64,000 bases of DNA, from NCBI GenBank assembly GCA_002785995.1, contig NHNV01000068.1:62001-126000 (forward strand), given 5' to 3'. Position 1 is the stretch's first letter. Each line of letters opens with the position of its first letter. Below the pieces are notes generated by a model. That model ran no database searches. It saw only the letters and a list, made by a program, of their open reading frames with translations, and had not been told where the DNA came from. Shown piece by piece: positions 10,510-20,972 of this stretch. The position numbers and the translations under genes were made by a program. This DNA comes from Mycosphaerelloides madeirae. Taxonomy: Eukaryota > Ascomycota > Dothideomycetes > Mycosphaerellales > Mycosphaerellaceae.

Positions 10510-12012
10510 ATGCCCACAAACGCCACCCTCCTCCAAGCCTTTGAATGGAACGTCCCCGCCGACGGCAAACACTACACCCGTCTCCTCAGAGTCCTCCCGG
10601 CCCTCAAGGCCTGCGGCATCGACAACATCTGGCTGCCCCCAGGCTGCAAAGCCAGCAGTCCCCAAGGCAACGGCTACGACGTCTACGACCTCTACGATCT
10701 CGGCGAATTCGACCAAAAGGGCGGCAAAGCGACCAAATGGGGCACAAAAGACCAGCTTCTCGAACTCTCGAAGAGAGGGAAAGAACTAGGCGTGGGATTG
10801 TACTGGGATGCGGTTTTGAACCATAAAGCGGGCGCGGACCACAAAGAGAAGGCGTTTGCGGTGGAAGTTGATGATGATGATCGGATGAAGGAGGTGAGCG
10901 ATGCGTATGAGATTCAGGCGTGGCTTGGGTTTGATTTTCCGGGACGAGGGGAGAAATATAGCAAGATGAAGTACCATTGGTATCATTTCAGCGGGACGGA
11001 TTTCAATGCTGCGAATGGGAAAAACGCCATATACAAGCTGAAAGGCGAAGGCAAAGGCTGGAGTGAAAGCGTTGACGACGAGCAAGGGAATGCGGATTTC
11101 ATGATGTTCGCGGATATTGATTACTCGCATCCGGAAGTCCAAGAGGATGTGAGATATTGGGGCGAATGGATCACGAAAGAAGTTGGATTGAAGGGTTTTA
11201 GATTGGATGCTGTGCAGCACTTCTCGGAGAATTTCACTAATGGATGGGTGGAGAATGTGCGGCAGAAATGTGGGGATATTTTCATGGTCGGCGAGTTCTG
11301 GACGGCGGATACGGATAATATGAGGAAGTGGCTGGATAAGATGAACAGAAGGTTTTCGTTGTTTGATGCGCCTCTACTGTACAATTTCGCGAGATTGAGT
11401 ACCACTGAGGATGCGGATCTTCGAACGATCTTCGACAATACACTTGTCAAGGCTGAGCCGCTTAATGCGGTCACAGTCGTGGGGAACCACGACACGCAGC
11501 CCGGTCAGACCATGGAGACGAAAATTGAAGGTTTCTTCAAGCCGCTGGCCTACGCTGCTATCCTCCTGCAAGATGCGGGATACCCATGTCTCTTCTACGG
11601 CGACCTCTTTGGCCTGAAGGGCGAGCACGAAGCGCCTCCTGCTTGCGGTGGCAAGCTCGCGGACATGACTCTTGCGCGGAAGTTATACGCTTACGGCCAG
11701 CAAGACGAATATCTCGACAACCCGAACTGCATCGGGTTTGTGAGGAGGGGCAACGAGGAGCATTGGGCGGGTCTGGCTTGTGTTATGTCGAATGGCGGTC
11801 CGGGCGAGATTCGGATGGCAGTTGGTGAGATGCACCGAGGACAGGTATGGACTGATCTGCTGGGTTGGGAGCAGGGAGAAGTCACGATTGATGAGGAAGG
11901 ATATGGGGTGTTCACGTGTCCCGGTGTGAGTATTTCGATTTGGGTCAGGAAAGATGCGAAGGGTAGGGACATGTTTCCTGTTAATTTCGACAGCGATATA
12001 TACAAGGAATAG
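10510..12012 (+). CDS. Intracellular alpha-amylase-like enzyme, GH13 subfamily 5
   Basis: The single exon encodes 500 aa without a signal peptide, so the enzyme is probably cytosolic. The four GH13 regions are intact: DAVLNH (residues 100-105), GFRLDAVQH (229-237, nucleophile Asp233), GEFW (acid/base Glu262) and VVGNHD (323-328, Asp328). The early motif LLQAFEWNVPADGKHYTRL is typical of GH13_5, the bacterial-like liquefying type. Fungal relatives without a signal peptide, such as Histoplasma AMY1 and Aspergillus AmyD, affect alpha-1,3-glucan synthesis in the wall rather than starch degradation. A similar role here is inference. Codon use is like that of neighbouring genes. Confidence 0.9.
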   Translation: MPTNATLLQAFEWNVPADGKHYTRLLRVLPALKACGIDNIWLPPGCKASSPQGNGYDVYDLYDLGEFDQKGGKATKWGTKDQLLELSKRGKELGVGLYWDAVLNHKAGADHKEKAFAVEVDDDDRMKEVSDAYEIQAWLGFDFPGRGEKYSKMKYHWYHFSGTDFNAANGKNAIYKLKGEGKGWSESVDDEQGNADFMMFADIDYSHPEVQEDVRYWGEWITKEVGLKGFRLDAVQHFSENFTNGWVENVRQKCGDIFMVGEFWTADTDNMRKWLDKMNRRFSLFDAPLLYNFARLSTTEDADLRTIFDNTLVKAEPLNAVTVVGNHDTQPGQTMETKIEGFFKPLAYAAILLQDAGYPCLFYGDLFGLKGEHEAPPACGGKLADMTLARKLYAYGQQDEYLDNPNCIGFVRRGNEEHWAGLACVMSNGGPGEIRMAVGEMHRGQVWTDLLGWEQGEVTIDEEGYGVFTCPGVSISIWVRKDAKGRDMFPVNFDSDIYKE

Positions 12013-12314
12013 GCTCCAATATATACAGATAGATGTATAATAGAGGAAGCGAATCCAAAATACATCCTTAACGCCGCCCCTGGGCCTCAGGCACGGCTCT
12101 CGCTACACGTCAGCCCCATAGATTGGCAGGAGGCGTAGTAGGAAACACCAGCCAACAACTCCCTTTACCGGCACTACATCTTGGTATTCACCTACTTGCT
12201 CAACACGTCGAAGTTGTATTGCTACAGTTCTCATGAGAACCACATAACATACACCTGTCGACTGGAAACCCTCCGCAGCTCCTCGCGGCCCTCCGCGGCC
12301 AGCCCTGCGCCGTC
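12013..12314. other. intergenic between amylase and M28 peptidase genes
   Basis: These 302 nt hold the amylase 3' flank and the peptidase promoter. No further gene or clear regulatory motif is seen. Confidence 0.4.
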
Positions 12315-15014
12315 ATGGACATCGACGAGGACAAGTACCGTCGATACGCCAACATACCCATCCCGTCCTACGATGAGGCCACTTCTTCGCGCCCCTCTTC
12401 CTCCCAGAATCTGCGCGGCCCTTCAGAGATCAGCGACGATGCGGAAAGGCAGGGCTTCAACGTCGAGTCGCCGCGCTCCAGCGAGGACAGCGATCTGAGA
12501 CTACCAGAAGTCGGAGACGACGAGAGGAGGAGAGTGGAAGAGCTGGACTACTTGGATCCGTCCGCGCCTGATCCTGAGCAAGCAGAATCGCGCCTATACC
12601 ACCGACATCGACTACGCTCCAAGTTCTCCTTCTCCAGCCTTGGCGCCACACTCTCTTCCATTCGACTACCTTCATTCCGTTCTTTCTATTCACCTGTATC
12701 AACAAGCACATCTGAAGACGCCCCGGCTCCGGCGCCCTCTCGCCTGACTTGGCTGAGCCGCACGATGCTCACTTTCCCTCGAATACCCGAACACTACCGG
12801 ATGTCTGCTGGCAACGTGGCGCGCTTAGTCGGTCTCCTCACGATCGGCCTTCTCATCTACATGCTCTTCGTGCTCGACGTCTTTCCTGGCAACAACCGCT
12901 ATCTAGGGGCGCGCTTCGATCCCGAATCCGTCCGGGTATACGTACAAGAGAATGTGGATGCGGAGAGGATTGAGGGATACTTGCGACATGTGACGGATTT
13001 CGATCACGTGGCTGGTACACAAGGCGATCTGTATATGGCGGAATGGATGAAAGAGAAGTGGTTGGAAGAGGGCAATTTGGATGATATTGCGTTGGAGAGC
13101 TATTTCGTATACCTCAATTATCCGAATCGCGGGGGAAGGAGCGTGAGCATCGTGAGTCCGAATGAGAAGAAGTGGACAGCGGTGTTGGAGGAAGACATCG
13201 TGGACCCTTCGAGGCAGCAGACTTTCGCTTGGCATGGAAGCAGTAAGAGCGGCGAGGTCGAAGGGCATTTGGTATATGCGAATGGAGGCAGCAAGGAAGA
13301 CTTTGACTGGCTGCGAGAACAGGATGTTGTTCTGAATGGCAGCATTGCCTTGGTGAGGTACTACAGCACTCAGGGAGATCGTGGACTCAAAGTCAAGGCT
13401 GCCGAGGAAGCTGGCTGCGTAGGAGCTCTCATCTATTCGGACCCAGTCGATGACGGATCTGGGAGAGGATCGGTGTGGCCTGATGGACCATGGAGGCCTG
13501 AAGATTCGCTACAGCGAGGAAGCGTGGCCATGTCGAATTTTGTGGTGGGTGATCCTCTCACACCTGGACATGCCAGCACAAAAGATGCGAAGCGCCTCAA
13601 ACCGGAGGCGAGCCCTGCGCTGCCGCAAATACCATCTTTGCCGTTGGCTTGGAGAGATGCAAAGGTATTACTCGAGTCTTTGCAAGGTCACGGAAAACAT
13701 GTGCCCAAAGATTGGGTAGGAGGTCCCGCCGATTTCACGAAGGAGTGGTTCACCGGAGACGCTGGGAAGGAAGCTCCTATAGTGCATCTCAAAAATATCA
13801 ACGAGGAGAACGAACAGCAACAAATCTGGAACTTGCATGGGCTCATTCAAGGACTGGAGCAACCGGACAAACGAATTCTGATTGGCAACCATCGAGATGC
13901 ATGGTGTTTCGGCTCAATTGACCCTGGGAGCGGGAGCGCTGTTCTGATGGAAATGGTACAGATCTTCGGACAGCTGCGCAAACTCGGGTGGAGACCTCTC
14001 CGGTCAATTGAGTTTATAAGCTGGGATGCGGAGGAGTATAATCTCATCGGCAGCACAGAATACGTTGAAGACAACATGGACTTCCTCCGCCAGCAAGGCG
14101 TCGCATATCTAAACGTCGACGTGGGAGTATATGGTCCGGACCCAGTTTTCAGAGCGGCGGGAAGTCCAGTGTGGCAACGTGCATTAATACACGTTCTTGA
14201 CCGAGTGTCGACGCCTGGAAATGACAGCACACTCAAGCAGATCTGGGACGGGCGACGCAGCCAACTGGAAGGTCTTGGTGCTGGTAGTGACTACGTGGCT
14301 TTCCAGGACATGGCCGGTACTTCATCAATTGACTTTGGTTTCGAGGGCGCAGAGAATGGATACCCTTACCATTCATGCTATGAATCTTTCGAATGGATGA
14401 AAAAGTTCGGCGACCCTGACATGGCCTGGCATCGAGTCTTGGCGCAAGTCTGGGCTCTCTTGATTCTAGAAGTAGCGGATCGACCTATCCTTCCTTTCGA
14501 TCTACGCACCTACGCCGACGCCATCAGGGGTCCATATCTGGACACTCTCCAGCGCTTCGCAGACCAACAAACAAAGAAAACCCCCGCACGAAACCGCCAA
14601 CCCGCTTTCTCCCTCCAACCTCTCCGCGACGCCGCAGACTACATGTCCTCAACTGCCGCCGAATTCCACCACTTCGAAGATGTCTGGACAACCAACGTCC
14701 TCGGCGCCGGAGGCATGGAAAACAACTTTTACATGCGCAAGCGCATGCACTTCAACAACAAACTTTCTGCCTTCGAAACTGACCTTTTGGATCTACCCGG
14801 CAACAGTGCTATTGATACGGGAGGGCATGGGGTTCCTGGGAGGGAACAATATAAGCATATTATTTTTGGTCCGGAGACGGGAAATGGGTATGAGGGGGCT
14901 TTCTTCCCGGCTGTGAAGGATAAGTTGGAGGAGGGGGATGTGAAGGGGGCTAATTTGATGGTGGAGAAGAGTGCGGGGATTTTGAGGAGGGCGGTGGATA
15001 ATCTTAAGAAGTGA
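12315..15014 (+). CDS. Type II membrane M28 metallopeptidase (glutamate carboxypeptidase II / transferrin-receptor-like)
   Basis: The single exon encodes 899 aa. A cytosolic N-terminus of about 165 residues, rich in Ser, Pro and Asp, precedes one membrane helix (about 168-190, VARLVGLLTIGLLIYMLFVL). After it come a PA domain, the zinc peptidase domain and a C-terminal helical dimerisation-like domain, in the order found in GCPII. Two-zinc ligands are conserved: His in NHRDAW (about 525), Asp in SIDPGSG, the Glu pair in WDAEEY (about 571), Asp in LNVDV (about 600) and His in YPYHSCYE (about 684). The enzyme should therefore be active. Yeast relatives (Vps70, Tre1/Tre2) act in vacuolar sorting and transporter turnover; the substrate here is unknown. 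The N-terminus is longer than in GCPII. Confidence 0.88.
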   Translation: MDIDEDKYRRYANIPIPSYDEATSSRPSSSQNLRGPSEISDDAERQGFNVESPRSSEDSDLRLPEVGDDERRRVEELDYLDPSAPDPEQAESRLYHRHRLRSKFSFSSLGATLSSIRLPSFRSFYSPVSTSTSEDAPAPAPSRLTWLSRTMLTFPRIPEHYRMSAGNVARLVGLLTIGLLIYMLFVLDVFPGNNRYLGARFDPESVRVYVQENVDAERIEGYLRHVTDFDHVAGTQGDLYMAEWMKEKWLEEGNLDDIALESYFVYLNYPNRGGRSVSIVSPNEKKWTAVLEEDIVDPSRQQTFAWHGSSKSGEVEGHLVYANGGSKEDFDWLREQDVVLNGSIALVRYYSTQGDRGLKVKAAEEAGCVGALIYSDPVDDGSGRGSVWPDGPWRPEDSLQRGSVAMSNFVVGDPLTPGHASTKDAKRLKPEASPALPQIPSLPLAWRDAKVLLESLQGHGKHVPKDWVGGPADFTKEWFTGDAGKEAPIVHLKNINEENEQQQIWNLHGLIQGLEQPDKRILIGNHRDAWCFGSIDPGSGSAVLMEMVQIFGQLRKLGWRPLRSIEFISWDAEEYNLIGSTEYVEDNMDFLRQQGVAYLNVDVGVYGPDPVFRAAGSPVWQRALIHVLDRVSTPGNDSTLKQIWDGRRSQLEGLGAGSDYVAFQDMAGTSSIDFGFEGAENGYPYHSCYESFEWMKKFGDPDMAWHRVLAQVWALLILEVADRPILPFDLRTYADAIRGPYLDTLQRFADQQTKKTPARNRQPAFSLQPLRDAADYMSSTAAEFHHFEDVWTTNVLGAGGMENNFYMRKRMHFNNKLSAFETDLLDLPGNSAIDTGGHGVPGREQYKHIIFGPETGNGYEGAFFPAVKDKLEEGDVKGANLMVEKSAGILRRAVDNLKK

Positions 15015-15288
15015 AGGGGGAGGGCGAGGGGGTGTATAGAGGGAGGGAAGGGGGAGGGGTGGTGTGTAGATATGGGAGGTTTTAACTGGGCTTTGCGATG
15101 GCGTTGAGGGACGTGGGATGGACCTGGCCGGCCTCCTTGTTCGTTTGAAATGTACTGAAGATGCCCTTTCGATAATGGTTCACGAGCGCATGGCGTTGCG
15201 AATGTATTCATTTTGTCATCTTCATCCGACGACCAAGCATTCACTTCCACCTCCTTCTTCCCACCTCCACCATCCTCCCTCCCACCAC

Positions 15289-15865
15289 CTACTCCCCCTC
15301 CTCACACCTCCTCTTCAAATCGCGATTGAACCCCTCATACAACCTCGCAACCTGCCCCTTAATCCCCGGCAAAGCCACTCCCTCCCCGAACAAACCCGTA
15401 AACTTCTCTCCATGCCTTACCAACGTCTTCGCCCCCCCCTCAATACTTTCAAACTTGATAGAATGGATCCCGTGGAAGAGGAGGCCTGGGCCGCCTTCCC
15501 AGGCTAGCTCTTCTGGACTATTTGCCTGGAGGTGAGGTGTTAGTGGGAAGAGGGTGGGGGACTTGGGGATTTTGGGGGAGGAGGCGGGGGGAGGTACGTA
15601 GCACTTGCAGGTGACGGTCGTAGCGAGGAATTTCAGCAGCATGTCGTCGCCTTTTTTCATTTCGAGGGGAGATGTGCCTTCGGGGAGGGGCTTGAGGGTT
15701 TTAAGGAAAGAGGTGTGCCATTGGGGCATTTGGGCGAAGGCCATGACCTTGGGGTTCAGATGTCAGTTGGGATTGATTGGGGGTTGAGTTTGGGTTGAAT
15801 CCTACGATTGCGCGGACTTCGGCCGGGGGTTTGGAGATTTCGATTGTGGTTTCTATTATGGCCAT
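15289..15865 (-). CDS. Small SRPBCC-fold (START/polyketide-cyclase-like) protein
   Basis: Two exons (15806-15865 and 15289-15747) joined across a 58-nt intron with a CTGAC branch point give 172 aa. The N-terminus MAIIETTIEISKPPAEVRAI is the characteristic first strand and helix of the SRPBCC helix-grip fold, in which a hydrophobic pocket binds lipids or other small ligands. The end, LYEGFNRDLKRRCEEGE, fits the long C-terminal helix. No catalytic residues can be assigned and the ligand is unknown. The gene converges on the M28 peptidase gene. Confidence 0.75.
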
Positions 15866-16664
15866 GGTTGGTGGATTGGATAAGGGAATTGTTGGGAGTG
15901 TGTTGATGAGGACAAAGAAAGAGCAAGATCTTTGTTAAAGTGTGTTTTGTACTGGCGCTTAGATTGCCTTTTCTGGCTTCACCGTCCTCGGGCCATTGGA
16001 GCCAAAAATTCGACCTCGGCATGTTTGAGATGATGTTAACATTGTGAGTTTGATAAAGGGAGAGGCCTGATCATGTTGAACGTTGTATCGAAAGTGGATA
16101 TTGGGGGGGTTTCGTTGGAGGAAGGGCAGAGTGTGTTGGTTTCTGCTGGAAGAGGGTGAGCTCTAGCCGCATATTTGCGACTTCCAAGTGAAGAAACGAA
16201 AAAGCGAGAGCGAAAGTCAATTTCCACGGCAATTGTTTGTCGATGCCTGCTTCGATCGGAAAGTCTCCAGTGATCTGCTTTCTTCTGAATGCCTAGAGAG
16301 CCAAACGATGGCCTCCATTGAGCTCCAGTTTGAAGAAATATGATGTTGTTCTGATGTGTATGTACAGCAAGTGCTCGTTGCCCAATTATCCCAACAGACA
16401 GCCGCGAAAGCGGCATCAAAAGTATATGTCCGGGCCTTGCATCCTGCTTTCACAACAAAGTCTCAAACACCAGTCCTAGGAAAACCAAACGCCAATATGC
16501 TTATTGCTCACAATCCTTCTTGTCAAGGCCAGCAAATTGCGAACAAAGCTTCGCCATGTCTAAGCTCCGGCGCAACTCAAGTCGTGAAGTTGTAGTCTTG
16601 CACAGTGTCCTGATGAGTGAAGTATCGAGAACCCCCCCGTGCCGATCGTCAGACTCTGCTCTTT
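15866..16664. other. intergenic, about 800 nt, no gene seen
   Basis: This is the upstream side of the SRPBCC gene and the 3' side of the next minus-strand gene. Minus-strand open frames at 16036-16453 overlap in two frames, have no domain and look like chance. Confidence 0.4.
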
Positions 16665-18082
16665 CTAGTGTATCTTCTTTGCGAGCACCATCTTGCCGCA
16701 AACAGCCTCCACAGCATAGAGTTTGGTCGTCACCAGCAGCTTGAGAGCAAGGAGATGTCGCTTGCAGGTCTCGAAGGCAAAAGCTTCGTCCTCGTGAGCC
16801 TTCTTGCGATGCTTCTTGGCAGCATTATTGCCCGACGCATTTGAGCTATCGATCTGCGAGTTGAGGCCATGCTGGAGAACATGCTGGACGGTGTACTCGA
16901 CGGCGCGTAATGTCTCAGGGTTGCGAATGTTCCTAATGCGATCTACTTCCTCCATGTAGAGGCCGAGATCTGGTGCGGACGTCTCTGGTCCAGCTGAAGC
17001 TTGTGGGGTGCTGAAATCAGAGTAGGTAGTCTTTCCAGCCAGATCTGTGTGGGATGCTGGTCGAAGTGCACGTTCATGGTGCATGTCGAAGGCGTCTTGC
17101 AAGGAGAAAGTGTACTCCATACGGGTGTCATAGTAGATGGAGGAGCTGTCGGGGTCGGACTTGTTGTAAAAGCTTGGGTCAGCTTTGATCTCGCAGAGGT
17201 GGTTCTGCATCAACCCCTGCTCTTTCTTGACGGCCACTGCATCGTTGAGGTCGAATGCATGTGCGATGAGTCTAGCTGTAGGCTTTACCTTCAGAAACAT
17301 AGACTTGGCCTCTGGATGCTCGTTTTGTTGTTGACGGTGATCTTCGACGAACTCGTACATCGGCTTGGGAATGCAAAGGTATTTACGCAGATTAGCCAGA
17401 TACAATAATTCCTGGTCTTTTGAAAGGAACTTGTCATTCTTGCGGAGGACGTACTCGAGTTGCGTCATTCGGTTGAGCTCCTGGATCATGCAAGATAGCT
17501 CACTCAGACTGAGAGAGGTCATCGAGAACTCGTTCTCGGGAGAGAGGTCGCGCTCGACCCCTTGAGCCCAGGCTTCGACCTGAGCCTAAGCCTGCGGGAT
17601 TGCCTGCTTTTTCTTCGCGCTCTGCTGTTGCTTTGAGGTGGCTGACACAGGTTCGTCACGCTGGGAATGGTCAATATCAAAGGATCAGAGATCGAGATTC
17701 AAGCAATGTCACTCACCTTCAGAGTCTTGGTCGAAGATTCTGGCTTGTAGATCGAAGATTCCGGTTTCTCGACTGGAGCAGCTGGCGCACTGCCTTCGAG
17801 CGCAGCGCATTCCTCGGCCCACTCAGTTGCCGCAGCCTCGAATCCAGCAGCATGATCATAGTCGTCGGTTTTCCGGTATTGCTTGGCTTTGCGGTTGTCG
17901 GCCACGAACAGGCCACCTTCGTCACCGCTAGAAGACATGTCGCTGAGGTCGTCTGCGTACTATCAGTAACGAGTCTATGCTGCCATGCGTGCTAAATACT
18001 GACCTCCTGTCGTCTTCATCTGCATCTTTCGAGGTTTGTCCCCGCCTCGAACAGGGTGCGCCTGCCCGCGCTTGGATGCCAT
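16665..18082 (-). CDS. Unknown fungal protein; reading frame crossed by an in-frame TAG or an unusual intron
   Basis: Exon 1 (18004-18082) and exon 2 (17717-17952) join across a 51-nt intron to give a basic start (MASKRGQAHPVRGGDKPRK) and an acidic stretch (DDLSDMSSSGDEGG). After the GTGAGT donor at 17716 there are two in-phase acceptors. The first (CAG, next exon from 17660) adds 24 codons ending at TAG 17586-17588. The second uses that same TAG as the 3' splice site (exon from 17585) through a 131-nt intron and opens into a long frame to 16665, for 411 aa. The downstream part (LEYVLRKNDKFLSKDQELLYLANLRKY) is helical, with no family I recognise. It also has its own ATG at 17522. The splice choice is not settled. 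Confidence 0.6.
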
Positions 18083-18494
18083 GCTTGGGATGGGACTCGA
18101 GTCGAGTCGAGGGTACGGTGCAGGATGGCCAGGCGGGTGTGTGGTGTGTTGTTCTGAGGAGGTGGAAGGTGGAGGCTGCGCAGCGTGCACCTATTAGCGC
18201 GTGAGCGCCAAGGCGCATGTGACGGGCTAGCGTGCACTTCTCAGCACAGTCTGTTTTCTGAGCACGCTCCTCTTCACCTTCTCTCTTTACACCCTCTCTT
18301 CACCTGCCTCTCTCTTCACTCTTCCTCATCCTCACCTCTTCCACACTCATCCTCCTCACTCTCCTTCCACACACGCACCACACGCACGCCTTCTCTTCTT
18401 TTTTGGCACCCGCCTTATACCTTTCTACCCTCCTTCCCTTCCCATTATAGCACATCTCGCCTGCTCTGCTCTAACACCCACTATAACAGCGAAT

Positions 18495-18672
18495 ACCTGC
18501 ATGCGTTTGGGTCGGCGGTACGGTGTGGCTGCAGGAGCGCGGGCTCACAACTGCATGTCGTTGGACTTGATGTCCTGGACCCCAACCGGTCTCCCCAGGA
18601 TGGGTCTCGAGCTTTTGCGGGCACGAGGCCGGACCTGAGCATCCGCACCGCATAACCTGAGAGAGCGGCGGA
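18495..18672 (+). repeat. diverged repeat unit, copy A
   Basis: It begins with CCTGCATGCGTTTGGGTCGG and ends with ACCTGAGAGAGCGGCGGAG just before the CTC tract. Shared blocks with copy B include CCTGCATG.GTT, CGGCGG.ACGGT, GCTGCAG, CGAGCTTTTGC, ACCTGAGCA and AACCTGAGAGAG, in the same order and orientation. Confidence 0.6.
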
Positions 18673-18681
18673 GTGCGCTTT

Positions 18682-18716
18682 CTCCTCCTCCTCCTCCTCC
18701 TCCTCCTCCTCCTCCT
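18682..18716 (+). repeat. (CTC)n microsatellite
   Basis: About twelve uninterrupted CTC triplets follow copy A directly. A CCA/CTC-rich tract stands in the same place after copy B. Confidence 0.85.
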
Positions 18717-18808
18717 TCTTCCACTCCTCGACCACCCCACTGGATCCTCCTCCGCCACCTCCCTACCACACATCCCACCCACTCTGCTCTACCGTCGATC
18801 TATCAGCG

Positions 18809-19148
18809 CCCCTGCATGTGTTCGAGACGGCGGCACGGTACAGCTGCAGACTAGAAGGCTCCCCAAAGTGCATGTCATTTGCCTCAAGCATTGGCTCGAC
18901 GGACCAGGGCGCATGGCCTTAGGAGAGTCGCGTGTACAAACGAAAATTGCGTTATATGTTAATCGAGGCATGCGACCTCGAATCATCGAGCCGCAGCAGC
19001 GCGCGGTATCTCCATTAGCGCTTTCGAGTTGCGAAAGAGCCCGCCGTGGTCGGTCCTGGATCCGATTCGGCTACTCAGGATCCCCGAGCTTTTGCACGAG
19101 ACCACCTGAGCACTCAAATCGGCTAACCTGAGAGAGTGGAGGGTGTGC
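18809..19148 (+). repeat. diverged repeat unit, copy B
   Basis: It starts CCTGCATGTGTTCGAGACGG and ends TAACCTGAGAGAGTGGAGGG. It matches copy A at both ends but has over 100 extra nt in the middle (about 18905-19060). Confidence 0.6.
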
Positions 19149-19329
19149 GGTTGCTTTTCTGGCTCGGACATGACACCATCGCCGCAATACCACCACCACC
19201 ACCTCCTCCTCCCTCCTCCTTGCCTCGTCATTGGCTCCTCCTACCTCCGATCACCACCCCTACAACCACCTCCTCACCACTCGAGTCGTCACTGCAGCTT
19301 CGCTTGCCGCCATCTCTACAGCACAGAGC

Positions 19330-19560
19330 AGCATGTGTTAGGGCGGCAGATGGTACGGCGTTGGAAGAGCTGATATCATGAACCCTTGACGTTGGACTCA
19401 AGCACAAGGCTTGACGGACCGCCAGGGTTGCGAAAGAATGCTTGTACCATCCCCCGTCATAGAGATGTGCACGTTAAGTCAAGGCTTCCTAGCACACTGG
19501 CGGAATCATCTCGCCGCAGGCTCGCGCAGACCTCGTCTCCAGCTTTTCGAGTTGAAGAAG
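19330..19560 (+). repeat. diverged repeat unit, copy C (partial)
   Basis: The 5' half (GCATGTGTTAGGGCGGCAGA, then GACGTTGGACTCAAGCAC, then CTTGACGGACCGCCAGG) matches copies A and B in order. The right end is less certain; CCAGCTTTTCGAGTTG at about 19539 may correspond to the CGAGCTTTTGC block. Confidence 0.45.
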
Positions 19561-20170
19561 AGGTATCTCGCAAGTCGGCCCTAACATCTGTGGAAGCCCA
19601 GAATATTCAAGCGACGTGTGCTTACTACAATTTATTGCAACTCGCCCCAAGGGAGATGGCGCACGCAGAATTTGGGCCAGATACACAGTCCATCTTGAGC
19701 AAGCGAAAGTGACGAGCGCGTGTGGACGGCCGACAACATCCAGAGAAGTATTCACTTCCTCACCCCTGCGCCTGCGCTACCCTACATCTCCCTACCCCAT
19801 ATCCTCCATGCCTTCGTCTTTCGAGCGTGCCGGCCGCGACCAAGTGCCCGCCAGGCTAATCATCGGAGCGTAGGCCATCAGCACTCGGCGTATTCGCTGA
19901 GATCTGGAGGCCACATGGCGTTACAGTGTTCGCCCTCAGGAGCGTCTCTCACGACTAGAGGGAGGAACGTATGTATGGCACCTGGCCTGGCTGCAATCGG
20001 ATGGCATATTGATGGACGATGGGGACGAAGTGAACGAAAAGTCTCACGTCGTCGGAGGAAGGAGAGAACTGAGGTCACTTGGGGAGCTTAGCCGATTTGG
20101 GCCAGGGTGATTGACAACGCCTCTGCTCCCAAAACATTTATTTCTATTCCTCTCTATATTCTTCTCCCTT

Positions 20171-20972
20171 TCACGAGACTTCCGAATCACTACTACCGCT
20201 GATCAGTCGCCGAGATATGCTGACTTCCGGAGACAGCAGACTCAACGCTGAGGTCAGCTCATCAGCAGCCGCGTACAATTGCTCATCGCTGCACGGCTCC
20301 AGAGCATCCAATATGAACAACACTTTCGAACTCTCATCATCCAGTGCTGTTCTCGGACCTTGACGCCTGACACAGATTGAAAATCAGTTCTTGTCGCCTC
20401 ATAAAGGGCATTTGAGGTCCTTATACGCACCAATTCCACCGCCGACAAGTCACTCCTTCCGAATCACACCACACGACCTCTCCGATGTCAGGATGCTCCA
20501 CCACAGTCTCCCCGCCAGACTTGACTTCGAACTTCTCCTGGCCAGTAGCACGGACGAGGAATGGCGCTCCGCTGTACTTGTCGAGATCTTCGCCGCCAAA
20601 GGGGATCTGGTGCTTCACCGAGATGGCATTGTAAATGTCCGTCAGACGATTGACACGAGGCAGTCCGTTTTCAACCCGACGAGTCAATGCTTCTAGACTG
20701 TTGCGGGTCTTGTTGGGCTTGGCTCCGAATGCTTTGTACGCCTCTCTCCACGCGGCGATGTGCGGGAACTCTGTGATTGGCTTTTTGGTCAGAGCTGCTC
20801 GAGCTGTCGACTCGGCTTCCTGGAGCATGGCCTCGCTTGCTTCATCGCTGGGTCCGGGAGGTATACCGTCGATCACGATCAGTAGGGCTCGATAATCTGG
20901 TCGCAGCTTGAAGATCCCCGGTGCGACCCGGGCTTCGTCCAGGAAGTGCTGTAGTTTGTGTATCTTCGACAT
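20171..20972 (-). CDS. B3/B4 tRNA-binding-domain protein (PheRS beta-like domain, stand-alone)
   Basis: Exons 20431-20972 and 20171-20366 flank a 64-nt intron and give 245 aa. The start ATG at 20972 is the first in frame. The protein is nearly all one B3/B4 domain, the fold that in phenylalanyl-tRNA synthetase beta subunits contributes to amino-acid editing. Typical blocks are IAAWREAYKAFGAKPNKTRNS, LPRVNRLTDIYNAISVKHQIPFGGEDLD and CRRWNWRQG followed by VLFILDALEP. The exon junction falls exactly inside the Trp codon of CRRWNWRQ and restores the frame, which supports the model. Stand-alone proteins of this type are found in bacteria and fungi and have been suggested to edit mischarged tRNA; the function here is inferred. 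Confidence 0.8.

Larger units (their letters stand above)
18083..20170. other. gene-poor, low-complexity region with diverged repeats
   Basis: About 2.1 kb between two minus-strand genes. It holds pyrimidine-rich tracts (18250-18470), a (CTC)n microsatellite, CCA/CCT-rich DNA (19190-19290) and three diverged copies of one unit. The many open frames are low in complexity and overlap on both strands, so I call no gene. Confidence 0.5.

Noticed and set aside
10236..10568. Minus-strand frame overlapping the amylase start
   Set aside because: No domain, biased composition, and it overlaps a certain gene.
18185..19373. Many leucine-, serine- or histidine-rich frames on both strands
   Set aside because: They arise from CTC and CCA tracts read in several frames and are not genes.
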